Assembly (NCBI RefSeq): GCF_019857225.1
Contig: NZ_JAFJSY010000017.1
Coordinates: forward strand, 1-64,000
Origin: Streptomyces plumbidurans
Lineage (GTDB): Bacteria; Actinomycetota; Actinomycetes; Streptomycetales; Streptomycetaceae
Reading direction: 5' to 3'
Length of the DNA stretch: 64,000 bases
In this document: positions 37,233 through 45,264 of the stretch, piece by piece
How the letters are laid out: each line of letters starts with the position of its first letter
Position numbering within the stretch: position 1 is the stretch's first letter
Made by a program: the position numbers and the translations under genes
The notes under the pieces: model-generated
Seen by the model: only the letters and a program-made list of their open reading frames with translations
The model's database searches: none
What the model was told of the DNA's origin: nothing

Positions 37233-38633
37233 ATGGCGCTCCACAAAGGCCCGCAGAAGCCCGACGAACGCCCGATGTCGGTCAACCCCTTCTTCGGGGA
37301 GGCCGATCCGGTCGCGGGCATGACCGAGGCGCCCCCCAGGCACCGGCTCCCCGACGCCCCGATGCCGTCCATGACGGCGTATCAGCTGGTGCACGACGAG
37401 CTGATGCTGGACGGCAACTCCCGGCTGAACCTCGCCACTTTCGTCACCACCTGGATGGAACCGCAGGCCGGCGTCCTGATGGCGGAGTGCCGGGACAAGA
37501 ACATGATCGACAAGGACGAGTACCCGCGCACCGCGGAGCTGGAGCGCCGCTGCGTGGCGATGCTCGCCGACCTGTGGAACGCGCCGGACCCGTCGGCCGC
37601 CGTGGGCTGTTCGACGACCGGCTCCAGCGAGGCCTGCATGCTCGCCGGGATGGCCCTCAAGCGGCGCTGGAGCAAGCGGAACCCGGCGCCGGGGGCGCGC
37701 CCGAACCTGGTCATGGGGGTCAACGTCCAGGTGTGCTGGGAGAAGTTCTGCAACTTCTGGGAGGTGGAGGCCCGCCAGGTGCCCATGGAGGGCGACCGCT
37801 TCCACCTCGACCCGCAGGCCGCCGCCGACCTGTGCGACGAGAACACGATCGGCGTCGTCGGCATCCTCGGCTCGACGTTCGACGGCTCCTACGAGCCCAT
37901 CGCGGACCTGTGCGCGGCCCTCGACGCCCTCCAGGAGCGCACGGGCTGGGACGTCCCCGTCCACGTGGACGGCGCCTCCGGCGGCATGATCGCGCCCTTC
38001 CTCGACGAGGACCTGGTGTGGGACTTCCGCCTCCCGCGGGTGGCCTCCATCAACACCTCGGGGCACAAGTACGGCCTGGTCTACCCGGGCGTCGGCTGGG
38101 CGCTGTGGCGCGACAAGGAGGCGCTGCCCGAGGAGCTGGTCTTCCGCGTCAACTACCTGGGCGGCGACATGCCGACCTTCGCGCTCAACTTCTCCCGGCC
38201 CGGCGCCCAGGTGGTCGCGCAGTACTACACGTTCCTGCGGCTGGGCCGCGAGGGCTACCGGGCCGTGCAACAGACCACCCGGGACGTGGCACGGAGCATC
38301 GCCGAACGCGTCGAGGCGCTCGACGACTTCCGGCTGCTGACCCGCGGCGACGAGCTGCCCGTCTTCGCGTTCACGACGGCGCCGGGCGTGGAGTCGTACG
38401 ACGTCTTCGACGTGTCCCGCCGGATGCGGGAGAAGGGCTGGCTGGTGCCCGCGTACACCTTCCCGCCGAACCGCGAGGACCTGTCGGTGCTGCGGGTGGT
38501 GTGCCGCAACGGCTTCTCGAGCGACCTCGCCGACCTGTTCGTGGAGGACCTGACCCGCCTGCTGCCGGAGCTGCACCGCCAGCCGCACCCCTGGACCAAG
38601 GACAAGACGGCGGCCACCGGCTTCCACCACTAG
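37233..38633 (+). CDS. gadB: Glutamate decarboxylase GadB
   Basis: PLP enzyme that converts glutamate to GABA and CO2 while consuming a proton. It has 466 residues, as in E. coli GadB. NLATFVTTWME is at 66-76, STTGSSEACM at 127-136, VHVDGASGG at 243-251, and the PLP lysine is Lys279 in SGHKYG. The C-terminus ends in two His residues; in E. coli a C-terminal His controls pH-dependent activity. The preceding CLC gene suggests an acid-resistance pair. No GABA antiporter is present in the window. An AGGAG lies nine bases before the ATG. Confidence 0.95.
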   Translation: MALHKGPQKPDERPMSVNPFFGEADPVAGMTEAPPRHRLPDAPMPSMTAYQLVHDELMLDGNSRLNLATFVTTWMEPQAGVLMAECRDKNMIDKDEYPRTAELERRCVAMLADLWNAPDPSAAVGCSTTGSSEACMLAGMALKRRWSKRNPAPGARPNLVMGVNVQVCWEKFCNFWEVEARQVPMEGDRFHLDPQAAADLCDENTIGVVGILGSTFDGSYEPIADLCAALDALQERTGWDVPVHVDGASGGMIAPFLDEDLVWDFRLPRVASINTSGHKYGLVYPGVGWALWRDKEALPEELVFRVNYLGGDMPTFALNFSRPGAQVVAQYYTFLRLGREGYRAVQQTTRDVARSIAERVEALDDFRLLTRGDELPVFAFTTAPGVESYDVFDVSRRMREKGWLVPAYTFPPNREDLSVLRVVCRNGFSSDLADLFVEDLTRLLPELHRQPHPWTKDKTAATGFHH

Positions 38634-38661
38634 GGGACGCGGGAGGTCGGCCCGGACGTGA

Positions 38662-39303
38662 TCAGCGCGCGTCTTCGGGGTGCACTCGCCCCGTCGCGTA
38701 CGGGTTCTCCTGCCCGTCGGCGAGGATGCCGAGGAACGGCTCGCCCTCCCCGGAGAAGGTGTAGGCGCCGCCGCGGATCCGTTCGATGAGCCCGCGGGTC
38801 CACTCGGCGCCGGTGTCGGCCGAGTGGACCCAGAAGTTCATGATCTCGCCGATGTGGCCGAGCTGGCCGGGGCCGTCCTCGGGCGTGTAGTACTCCGTCA
38901 CGGACTTGCGCCACGCCTCGATGCCGCGCACCCGCTCCTCCAGGAGCGCGAGGGCCTCCTCGCGGTCGAGGTCGACCATGAAGCCGAGCGCGGAGGTGAG
39001 CACGTCCGGCTTCTGGTCGTAGGAGACCAGCGCCGCACGCAGCAGCCGGAAGTACTCCTCGGTGCCCCGGCCGGTGATCTCGTACTCGGTGCGCGGCGGT
39101 CCGCCGGCCGTGGACGGCGCGATCTCGTGCGCGTGCAGCAGTCCCTGCTTCGCCATCTGCTTGAGCGCGTGGTAGATCGAGCCGGGCTTGGCGTTGGACC
39201 ACTCGTGCGCGCCCCAGTACTCCAGGTCGCTCCGCACCTGGTAGCCGTGGGCCCGCCCGTGCCGGCGGACCGCGCCCAGCACCAGGAGACGGATCGCTGA
39301 CAT
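38662..39303 (-). CDS. PadR-family transcriptional regulator
   Basis: A 213-residue protein. The N-terminal winged helix (1-85) has the PadR pattern LLVLGAV...GYQVR, NAKPGSIYHALKQMAKQGLL and a TEYEITGRG wing. The C-terminal helical Vir_act_alpha-type domain (about 95-180) mediates dimerisation. The GadB gene converges on it, and DinB lies upstream on the same strand. The target is unknown. Confidence 0.88.
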   Translation of the reverse strand: MSAIRLLVLGAVRRHGRAHGYQVRSDLEYWGAHEWSNAKPGSIYHALKQMAKQGLLHAHEIAPSTAGGPPRTEYEITGRGTEEYFRLLRAALVSYDQKPDVLTSALGFMVDLDREEALALLEERVRGIEAWRKSVTEYYTPEDGPGQLGHIGEIMNFWVHSADTGAEWTRGLIERIRGGAYTFSGEGEPFLGILADGQENPYATGRVHPEDAR

Positions 39304-39327
39304 GGGGCCAGCGTAGGACCCTTGACG

Positions 39328-39870
39328 TCAGCTCACGCTCGTGCCCTGCTCCTTGGCCGCCAGCTCGAACGCGGTCGCGCCGTCCAGGGACTCGCGGATG
39401 ATGTCGGCGTGGCCGGCGTGCCGGGCGGTCTCCCGGATCAGATGCAGGCAGAGCCAGCGCACGGAGACCCGGTCCTCCGGGAACCAGGGCTGGTCGGGCA
39501 GCGGGAAGGTGTCGTCGAGGCTCGGCACCGAGCGGACGTACGCCTCGGTCTCAACGGCGACCTTCTCCCAGTACGCGAACTGCGACTGAACGCTCTCGCC
39601 CTCGACCAGCCGGAACGTCTCGTGCCAGTTGGAGGCGTCCCGCTGGACGGCCGGCGGCTCCTGCTTGGCGCGCGCGATCCAGCTCTGCTCGACCTCGGCG
39701 GAATGCTTGAGCAGCCCGGACAGGGACAGCTCGCTCGCGCTCGGCCTGCTCGCGGCCTGCTCCTCGGTCAGTCCGAGCAGCGCGCGCCGGATACCGCCGC
39801 GCTGCTCCTCGATGAACGCGAGCAGCGCTCCGCGCTCGTCGCCCTGCGCCTCTGCGGGAATGTGAACCAT
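39328..39870 (-). CDS. DinB-family (DUF664) protein
   Basis: A 180-residue four-helix-bundle protein of the DinB/YfiT superfamily. Metal-binding histidines are visible in LLKHSAEVEQSW (helix 2), and in the LCLHLIRETARHAGHADIIRE segment, which is the DUF664 signature. Many members are mycothiol- or bacillithiol-dependent transferases, but the substrate here is unknown. ATG 39870. A long inverted repeat lies 60-94 bp upstream. Confidence 0.86.
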   Translation of the reverse strand: MVHIPAEAQGDERGALLAFIEEQRGGIRRALLGLTEEQAASRPSASELSLSGLLKHSAEVEQSWIARAKQEPPAVQRDASNWHETFRLVEGESVQSQFAYWEKVAVETEAYVRSVPSLDDTFPLPDQPWFPEDRVSVRWLCLHLIRETARHAGHADIIRESLDGATAFELAAKEQGTSVS

Positions 39871-39929
39871 GACCGGCCGCCTTTCGTCGGATCCTGCCGG
39901 GGGCTTCCCCCTGACACCGACGAAGCTAC

Positions 39930-39964
39930 GGGCCCTTTAGGACAGGTTCCGTCCTAGAGGGCCC
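39930..39964. repeat. 14-bp-arm inverted repeat, 13 of 14 paired
   Basis: gggccctttaggac and gtcctagagggccc flank a 7-base spacer. It lies between the aldehyde dehydrogenase stop (40 bases away) and the DinB start (60 bases away). It is either the aldehyde dehydrogenase terminator or a DinB operator. Confidence 0.6.
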
Positions 39965-40003
39965 GCGCGATCACACCAAAACCGGAGGACTGGAACCGGA
40001 GGG

Positions 40004-41464
40004 CTAGAAGGGGAACCCGCTGCGGCCGTGCTGCACCGAGATCCACTTCAGGGTGGTGAAGCACTCGACGGTCGACTCGCCGTTCAGCCGGCCCACCCCC
40101 GAGCTCTTCTCGCCGCCGAAGGGGACCAGCGGCTCGTCGTGGACGGTGCCGTCGTTGACGTGGAACATGCCGGTGTCGATGCGCTTGGCGAAGGACACGC
40201 CCCGCTCGATGTCGCCCGTGTGCACGGCGCCGCTGAGGCCGTACGGCGTCTCGTTGACGAGGCGTACGGCCTCCTCCTCGCCGTCGAAGGGGATGAGGAA
40301 GGCGACCGGGCCGAAGACCTCCTGGCGCAGCAGGGCCGAGTCGGCGGGGACGCCGGTCAGGACGGAGGGCTCGACCAGGTTGTCGGTGGTCGTGCCGTGC
40401 ACCAGGGCCGTGGCGCCCTCGGCGATCGCCTGCTCGACGGTGGCCGAAAGGGCGTCCGCCTGCTGGGAGTTGATGACCGGGCCGATGACGGTCTGCGGGT
40501 CGCGCGGGTCGCCGGCCTTGAGCGTCCTGACCTTGGCGACGAACTTCTCGGTGAACTCGTCCGCGATCGAGCGGTCCACCAGCACCCGGTTGGCGGCCAT
40601 GCAGACCTGGCCCTGGTGGACGTAGCGGCTGAAGACCGCAGCGTCCACGGCGTAGTCGATGTCGGCGTCGTCGAGGACCACGATCGCGCTGTTGCCGCCC
40701 AGTTCGAGGACCGAGCGCTTGAAGTGCGAGGCGCAGACGGTGGCCACATGGCGGCCGACCTTGTCGGAACCGGTGAAGGAGATGACCTTCGGGATCGGGT
40801 GCTCGATGAAGGCGTCACCGATCTCCGCGATGTCGGTGACCACGACGTTGAGCAGGCCGCCGGGCAGGCCCGCGTCCTCGAAGATCTTCGCGACCAGGGT
40901 GCCGCCGGTGACCGGGGTGTTCTGGTGCGGCTTGAGCACCACCGCGTTGCCGAGCGCGAGGGCCGGGGCGACCGACTTGACCGACAGCAGGAAGGGGAAG
41001 TTGAAGGGGCTGATGACGCCCACGACGCCCACCGGCACGCGGTAGAGGCGGTTCTCCTTGCCGTCCACCGGCGAGGGCAGGATCTTGCCCTCGGGGCGCA
41101 GCGCCCACTGGATCGACTCGCGCAGGAACTCCTTGGCCAGGTGGAGTTCGAAGGCGGCCTTGAGGCGGGTGCCGCCGAGCTCGGCGATGATCACCTCGGT
41201 GATCTCCTGCTCGCGCTCCTCGATCAGCCGCAGGGCCTTCTCGAAGACGGCCCGGCGCGCGTACGGATTGGTGTCGGCCCACTGCTTCTGGGCGCGGGCC
41301 GCGGCCTGGTACGCCTCGTCGACCTCGTCGACGGTGGCTATCGTGATCGAGGCCAGCTTCTCGCCGTCGTACGGGTTGAAGTCGATGATGTCCCAGGAGC
41401 CGGTACCCGGGCGCCACTCACCGTCGATGTACTGCTGGGCCAGGTCGGAGAAGTACGACGACAT
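40004..41464 (-). CDS. Aldehyde dehydrogenase (NAD(P)-dependent)
   Basis: A 486-residue member of the ALDH superfamily. Asn154 in SPFNFP, Glu254 in LELGGN and the catalytic Cys288 in GQVCMA are all present, together with the EVFGPV segment. The sequence is nearest in my memory to benzaldehyde/vanillin-type dehydrogenases, but the substrate is not established. ATG 41464. No partner gene is adjacent. Confidence 0.92.
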   Translation of the reverse strand: MSSYFSDLAQQYIDGEWRPGTGSWDIIDFNPYDGEKLASITIATVDEVDEAYQAAARAQKQWADTNPYARRAVFEKALRLIEEREQEITEVIIAELGGTRLKAAFELHLAKEFLRESIQWALRPEGKILPSPVDGKENRLYRVPVGVVGVISPFNFPFLLSVKSVAPALALGNAVVLKPHQNTPVTGGTLVAKIFEDAGLPGGLLNVVVTDIAEIGDAFIEHPIPKVISFTGSDKVGRHVATVCASHFKRSVLELGGNSAIVVLDDADIDYAVDAAVFSRYVHQGQVCMAANRVLVDRSIADEFTEKFVAKVRTLKAGDPRDPQTVIGPVINSQQADALSATVEQAIAEGATALVHGTTTDNLVEPSVLTGVPADSALLRQEVFGPVAFLIPFDGEEEAVRLVNETPYGLSGAVHTGDIERGVSFAKRIDTGMFHVNDGTVHDEPLVPFGGEKSSGVGRLNGESTVECFTTLKWISVQHGRSGFPF

Positions 41465-41598
41465 GTGATCCCCAAATCACTAGCAGACACACGATCGACA
41501 ACAGGGTCTGATCACTTGTCATCGTACTGTCGGCACAGGTGAGTTGGGGACTCTGTGCAATCTTCTGGGGAGAACCCCGGGAAAGTTGGCGGAGAAAC

Positions 41599-42459
41599 CT
41601 AGGACAACTGGAGCAGGCCGCGCAGCAGATCGCGGCTCTCGTCCGGGCCGGGGCTCTCCTGCTGCAGCTCCTTCAGGGCCCTCTCGTACTGCGCTACGTC
41701 CTCGTGCTTGTCCAGGTAGAGCGCGCTGGTGAGCTGCTCCAGATAGACGACGTCGGACAGATCCGACTCCGGGAAGCTGAGGATGGTGAACGCACCGCTC
41801 TCGCCCGAGTGGCCGCCCAGCCGGAACGGCATGATCTGTAGCCGTACGTTGGGCCGTTGCGAGATGTCGATCAGATGCTCGAGCTGTCCGCGCATCACCT
41901 CGCGGTCGCCGTACGGGCGGCGCAGGGCGGCCTCGTCCAGGACGACATGGAAGTCGGGGGCGTGCTCGGAGACGAGGTTCTTCTGCCGCTCCAGCCGCAG
42001 CGCCACCCGCTTTTCGACGTCGGAGGTGCTCGCGCCCTGCATGCCCCGCCGCACGACCGCGCGCGCGTACTCCTCCGTCTGCAGCAGGCCGTGCACGAAC
42101 TGCACCTCGTAGGCGCGGATCAGATGGGCCGCGCCCTCCAGGCCGACATAGGTGGGGAACCAGCTCGGCAGGACGTCGGAGTAACTGTGCCACCAGCCCG
42201 CGACGTTGGCCTCGCGGGCGAGGGAGACGAGCTGAGTGCGCTCCTGCTCGTCGCTGATGCCGTAGAGGGTCAGCAGGTCCTCGACGTCCCGCGTCTTGAA
42301 GCTCACCCGGCCCAGTTCCATCCGGCTGATCTTGGACTCCGAGGCACGGATCGAGTAACCCGCCGCTTCGCGGGTGATTCCGCGTGCCTCGCGCAGTCGC
42401 CTGAGTTGCGAGCCGAGCAGCATCCGCCGCACCACCGATCCGGGCTCTCCCACGCTCAC
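41599..42459 (-). CDS. XRE-family regulator with DUF5753 domain (WhiJ-like)
   Basis: A 286-residue protein. The N-terminal HTH (about 14-66; LRRLREARGITREAAGYSI then SESKISRMELGR) is followed by the DUF5753 domain typical of the large Streptomyces WhiJ/AbaA-like regulator family. Members usually sit beside a small DUF397 protein and a SpoIIAB-like ATPase, both present here. I chose GTG 42459 because GGGGAGG lies nine bases upstream; a TTG at 42477 is an in-frame alternative. It may bind the paired TGCA elements nearby. Confidence 0.9.
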   Translation of the reverse strand: MSVGEPGSVVRRMLLGSQLRRLREARGITREAAGYSIRASESKISRMELGRVSFKTRDVEDLLTLYGISDEQERTQLVSLAREANVAGWWHSYSDVLPSWFPTYVGLEGAAHLIRAYEVQFVHGLLQTEEYARAVVRRGMQGASTSDVEKRVALRLERQKNLVSEHAPDFHVVLDEAALRRPYGDREVMRGQLEHLIDISQRPNVRLQIMPFRLGGHSGESGAFTILSFPESDLSDVVYLEQLTSALYLDKHEDVAQYERALKELQQESPGPDESRDLLRGLLQLS

Positions 42460-42652
42460 GTTCGTCAGCCTCCCCAACGCTTCAGGGGCCAGAGTCTGCC
42501 ACTAAAACACTCCGAGCAGTACTCGTCTGATTACAGATATGGAAAGAAGCCAAAGTTTCCGCGCAAGGGAGAGGAAGAAGTTGGCCACCAGAGGGAGAGA
42601 AGTTGGCGGAAAAAATGGCCCACAAGCGGGACGGGAACCCCCAATTCGGTCA

Positions 42653-42684
42653 CGTGCACGTGCATCTGCACCTTGCATCTGCAC
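42653..42684 (+). promoter_or_regulatory. TGCA-cluster element upstream of the ATPase gene
   Basis: Five TGCA cores separated by 2, 2, 3 and 2 bases, containing the palindromes GTGCACGTGCA and GTGCA-tc-TGCAC. The element ends 71 bases before the ATPase ATG. The same element occurs upstream of the DUF397 gene in matching orientation. Confidence 0.75.
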
Positions 42685-42755
42685 CGCGCATCCGAAACCA
42701 TGGTCCCGCGCCACCGCTGCATCGCAACGACCGCGAATTCCCGGGAGTGCCTCGC

Positions 42756-43268
42756 ATGGGGACGAATGGATCGACCATGCTCGAGCCGTTACGGCAGGGC
42801 CTTCCGCCGCTTGATCCAGCGGCCGTGTCCAACGCCGCTTCCTGCGCCCTCCCCGCCCGCTACGAGGCCGTGCGCGAGGCGAGAGCCTTCACCCGCAGAA
42901 TGCTCGACCAGTGGGAGATAGGCGAGCGCTTCGACGATGTGTGCCTGGTGGTCTCGGAACTCGTCACCAACTCCCTGCGGCACGGCCTGCCGGCCGGCAC
43001 CCTGTGCGCCGCGGACCAGAGCCCGCCCGTACGGCTGCATCTGATGCGCTGGACCGAGCGGCTGGTGTGCGCCGTGCGCGACCCGAGCCATGCGAGCCCG
43101 GTGGCCCGCGAGGGGGCGGACGACTTCGCGGCGGAGTCGGGCCGCGGCCTGTTCCTCGTCGACTCCTTCGCCGACAGCTGGGGCTGGCACCCGATGGCGG
43201 GCACGCTCAGCGGCAAGGTCGTCTGGGCGCTGTTCCGGCTGCCGCACACAGCGAGGTCCGGTGAGTAG
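42756..43268 (+). CDS. SpoIIAB/RsbW-like ATP-binding protein
   Basis: A 170-residue HATPase_c_2 protein. The N-box ELVTNSLRHG is at about 66-75, and the G-box region SGRGLFLVDSFADSWGW lies near 130-146. Such proteins are anti-sigma-factor-like kinases; in WhiJ-type loci their partner is unknown. ATG 42756 has GGGAG eight bases upstream; longer reading frames start in the regulatory region. It diverges from the XRE gene. Confidence 0.88.
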   Translation: MGTNGSTMLEPLRQGLPPLDPAAVSNAASCALPARYEAVREARAFTRRMLDQWEIGERFDDVCLVVSELVTNSLRHGLPAGTLCAADQSPPVRLHLMRWTERLVCAVRDPSHASPVAREGADDFAAESGRGLFLVDSFADSWGWHPMAGTLSGKVVWALFRLPHTARSGE

Positions 43269-43273
43269 GACGA

Positions 43274-43295
43274 CCGGGCGTTTTCTGACGCCCGG
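43274..43295. terminator. Bidirectional hairpin terminator
   Basis: An 8-bp perfect stem (ccgggcgt/acgcccgg) with a T-rich loop (tttctg) lies between the convergent ATPase and DUF397 genes, five bases after the ATPase stop. Confidence 0.75.
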
Positions 43296-43360
43296 AATCT
43301 ACGCGCGTCACCGCGTGTGAGGAACCGGTTGCCCCGAGTTGCCCCGGGGTCGGCGGGAGG

Positions 43361-43603
43361 TCAGCCCGCGATCAGGTGATCGAACTCGCCGTCCTTGATG
43401 CCGAGGAGCATCGCCTCGATCTCCGCGCGGGTGTAGACGAGCGCGGGGCCGTCCGGAAAACGCGAGTTGCGGACGGCGACCTCTCCGTCGGGCAGCCTGG
43501 CGAACTCCACGCAGGAGCCCTGCGAGTTGCTGTGCCTGCTCTTCTGCCAGGACACCCCGTTCAAATCCGTGGCTGCCATGCCGTTGTACACGTCCCGGTC
43601 CAC
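43361..43603 (-). CDS. DUF397 small protein
   Basis: An 80-residue protein of the DUF397 family: WQKSRHSNSQGSCVEFARL at about 19-37, VAVRNSRFPDGPAL and a C-terminal amphipathic helix. In WhiJ-like loci this protein is thought to modulate the XRE regulator. GTG 43603 has GGGGAG six bases upstream; ATG 43579 is possible. Its promoter region carries the second TGCA element. Confidence 0.9.
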   Translation of the reverse strand: MDRDVYNGMAATDLNGVSWQKSRHSNSQGSCVEFARLPDGEVAVRNSRFPDGPALVYTRAEIEAMLLGIKDGEFDHLIAG

Positions 43604-43663
43604 AGGTCGCTCCCCGGTGGTGCGGTGGCCCAGGGGCCATTGATGCAGTAGTCAACTGCCCGG

Positions 43664-43711
43664 ATCATAACCCTGTTCATGTGCAGATGCATGAGCAGAT
43701 GCACGTGCACG
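43664..43711 (-). promoter_or_regulatory. DUF397 promoter with overlapping TGCA-cluster element
   Basis: The TGCA element (43681-43711) reads on the minus strand almost as the one at 42653, with 17 identical bases, a 3-base divergent centre and 11 identical bases. A -10 TATGAT lies 11 bases downstream (43664-43669), so the element covers the -35 region. The gap from the element to the start codon is 77 bases. Confidence 0.75.
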
Positions 43712-43747
43712 CGGGGTGGTCCTGCGGTTACAGCTTTGACGCGTGCT

Positions 43748-44281
43748 TTACCCGACCCGTTCGAGCGTCTGCCCCAAAGCCTGCAGGACATGCGACCGCC
43801 AGCCGCCGCCCATGATCCGGCGCGCCATGAGCTGTGCCGGGTCGTCGGGGTCGAATCCCTCGTGCACTAGGAAGAGACGCGTACCGCGGCCTTCCTGTTC
43901 CAGCGTCCAGGTAATGGTCCAGTCCGCGGGATTGGCCGGATCGGCGTCGGCCCAGCGGAGGGACAGCATCCGCTCGATGTCGTAGGCGAGAACCTGCACG
44001 TCCACGACACCGGAGAAGTTCGTGTTGGGCCGGGGTACGGAGGTCAGGCGGTACCGGTGCCCCACCTCGAGACGGAAGTCCTCCGCACCCTGCATCTGCC
44101 ACTGCACGAGCAGCGCCGGCTCGGTCAGGGCGCGCCAGACCTTGGCGGGCGGGTGCGGGAAGAATTGGTCGACGCGGATGACGGTGAGGTCGTCGGCGTC
44201 CGGGTCTTCGGGGAAGCCGTACTTCTCGGGGTCCTGGGAGGAGTCGTGGCCCTCGGGGACGCCGGGGTGTTCGGTGCTCAT
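43748..44281 (-). CDS. SRPBCC (AHSA1-like) protein
   Basis: A 177-residue protein of the START/Bet v1-like superfamily: FFPHPPAKVWRALTEPALLVQW at about 38-59, then alternating strands and TWTLEQEGRGTRLFLVHEGF before a long C-terminal helix. AHSA1-like proteins are frequently encoded with ArsR regulators, and here the ArsR gene overlaps it by 4 bp. It may bind a hydrophobic ligand; the function is unknown. Confidence 0.86.
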   Translation of the reverse strand: MSTEHPGVPEGHDSSQDPEKYGFPEDPDADDLTVIRVDQFFPHPPAKVWRALTEPALLVQWQMQGAEDFRLEVGHRYRLTSVPRPNTNFSGVVDVQVLAYDIERMLSLRWADADPANPADWTITWTLEQEGRGTRLFLVHEGFDPDDPAQLMARRIMGGGWRSHVLQALGQTLERVG

Positions 44282-44631
44282 GACGGCTCATCGTCGGGAA
44301 TGCGGTCGAGCAGTTCGCCGAGGCCCGTCAGCTGCTCGCGCCAGAACCGCTCGTACGGATGGAGCCAGTCCTGCACATCGGCGAGCGGCGCCGCCTCCAG
44401 GCGGTAGATGCGCTGCCGGCCGTTGCGCTGCTCGGAGACGAGACCGGCCTCCCGGAGCACCTTGAGGTGTTCCGAGAGGCTGGGGCGGCGCATGTCGAAG
44501 TGGTCGGCCAGCGCCTGGACGGGCTGCGGCCCCCCGTCGCGGAGCAGCCGAAGCACCTCGCGGCGGGTCGAGTTGGCGAGCGCGGCGAAGACGCGGTCCG
44601 CCTCCGCCGCGCGGGTACCGGTTGCGGTCAT
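44278..44631 (-). CDS. ArsR-family transcriptional regulator
   Basis: A 117-residue winged-helix protein with FAALANSTRREVLRLLRDG, VQALADHFDMRRPSLSEHLKVLREAGLVSE and an RIYRLE wing. No CxC metal motif is present, so it is a non-metal-type ArsR. It lies 10 bp after the VOC gene and overlaps the SRPBCC gene by 4 bp. It is the obvious candidate to bind the twin operator upstream of the operon. Confidence 0.9.
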   Translation of the reverse strand: MTATGTRAAEADRVFAALANSTRREVLRLLRDGGPQPVQALADHFDMRRPSLSEHLKVLREAGLVSEQRNGRQRIYRLEAAPLADVQDWLHPYERFWREQLTGLGELLDRIPDDEPS

Positions 44632-44641
44632 GCCCGCCTTT

Positions 44642-45028
44642 CTACTGGTGCGCCTCCGTCGGATGCGCCTCGGTGAGCAGCATCAGACCGTTGCCGTCGG
44701 GGTCCGTGAAGGAGGCCATGCGGCCCCACGGGAAATCGTCCGGACCCTGCACGCGGACCCCCGCCTCGGCGAGCCGGGCGCAGTCGGCGTCGACATCGGT
44801 CGTGACCAACATGATCCCCCGGCTCTCGCCGGGCCGGAAATCCCCCATCCCCGGACCGGAGAGCGTGAAGACGGTCTGCGCACCCTTCGGCGCGACCTGC
44901 AGCCAGCGCCCCTGGGGCAGGTCGAGGTCGGCGGTGACCTCAAAGCCGAGGACGTCCGTGTAGAAGCTCAGGGCGCGGTCCTGGTCGGAGACGGGGAGGG
45001 TGACGAAGGAGGCGTGAGTGATGTTCAT
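44642..45028 (-). CDS. VOC-family (glyoxalase-like) protein
   Basis: A 128-residue two-module vicinal-oxygen-chelate protein: VTLPVSDQDRALSFYTDVLGFEV at 9-31, a GIMLVTTDVDADCARLAEAGV central segment and FTDPDGNGLML near the C-terminus. Function could be a lyase, dioxygenase or binding protein. It is the first gene of the VOC-ArsR-SRPBCC operon. The ATG is seven bases after a TATAGT -10 box, so the mRNA should be leaderless. Confidence 0.9.
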   Translation of the reverse strand: MNITHASFVTLPVSDQDRALSFYTDVLGFEVTADLDLPQGRWLQVAPKGAQTVFTLSGPGMGDFRPGESRGIMLVTTDVDADCARLAEAGVRVQGPDDFPWGRMASFTDPDGNGLMLLTEAHPTEAHQ

Positions 45029-45035
45029 GGGGACG

Positions 45036-45084
45036 ACTATACGTAGGGTTTTTCCTACGCGTTAAGCGTAGGGAAACTCCTACA
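45036..45084 (-). promoter_or_regulatory. Operon promoter built around twin operators
   Basis: On the minus strand the -35 TTAACG (45060-45065) and -10 TATAGT (45036-45041) are separated by 18 bases that are exactly one operator, CGTAGG-N6-CCTACG (45042-45059). A second copy, with one mismatch, lies one base upstream of the -35 (45067-45084). Centres are 25 bp apart. Confidence 0.8.
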
Positions 45085-45264
45085 CGTGGGGGCTGTGTGG
45101 TCTCCCCTGTGCACGGAGAGGGCGAGCGCGAGGGCGCAACTCCTGTCGGTAAATCTCACAGGCGCTCCCCATGGGGCGAGGGGGTGCTGCTGGTAGCTTG
45201 CTGCGGGCGTTCGGTCTCCCGGCCGGGCGAGTGGCCACCCCCTGCTACAGCTTGGGAGCTTCCA

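Noticed and set aside
18603..39961. Shared 13-mer ccgtcctagaggg at 18603 and 39949 as a common promoter element
   Set aside because: Several 13-base matches are expected by chance in 64 kb of this composition, and the second site lacks a TGAAC box at the right distance.
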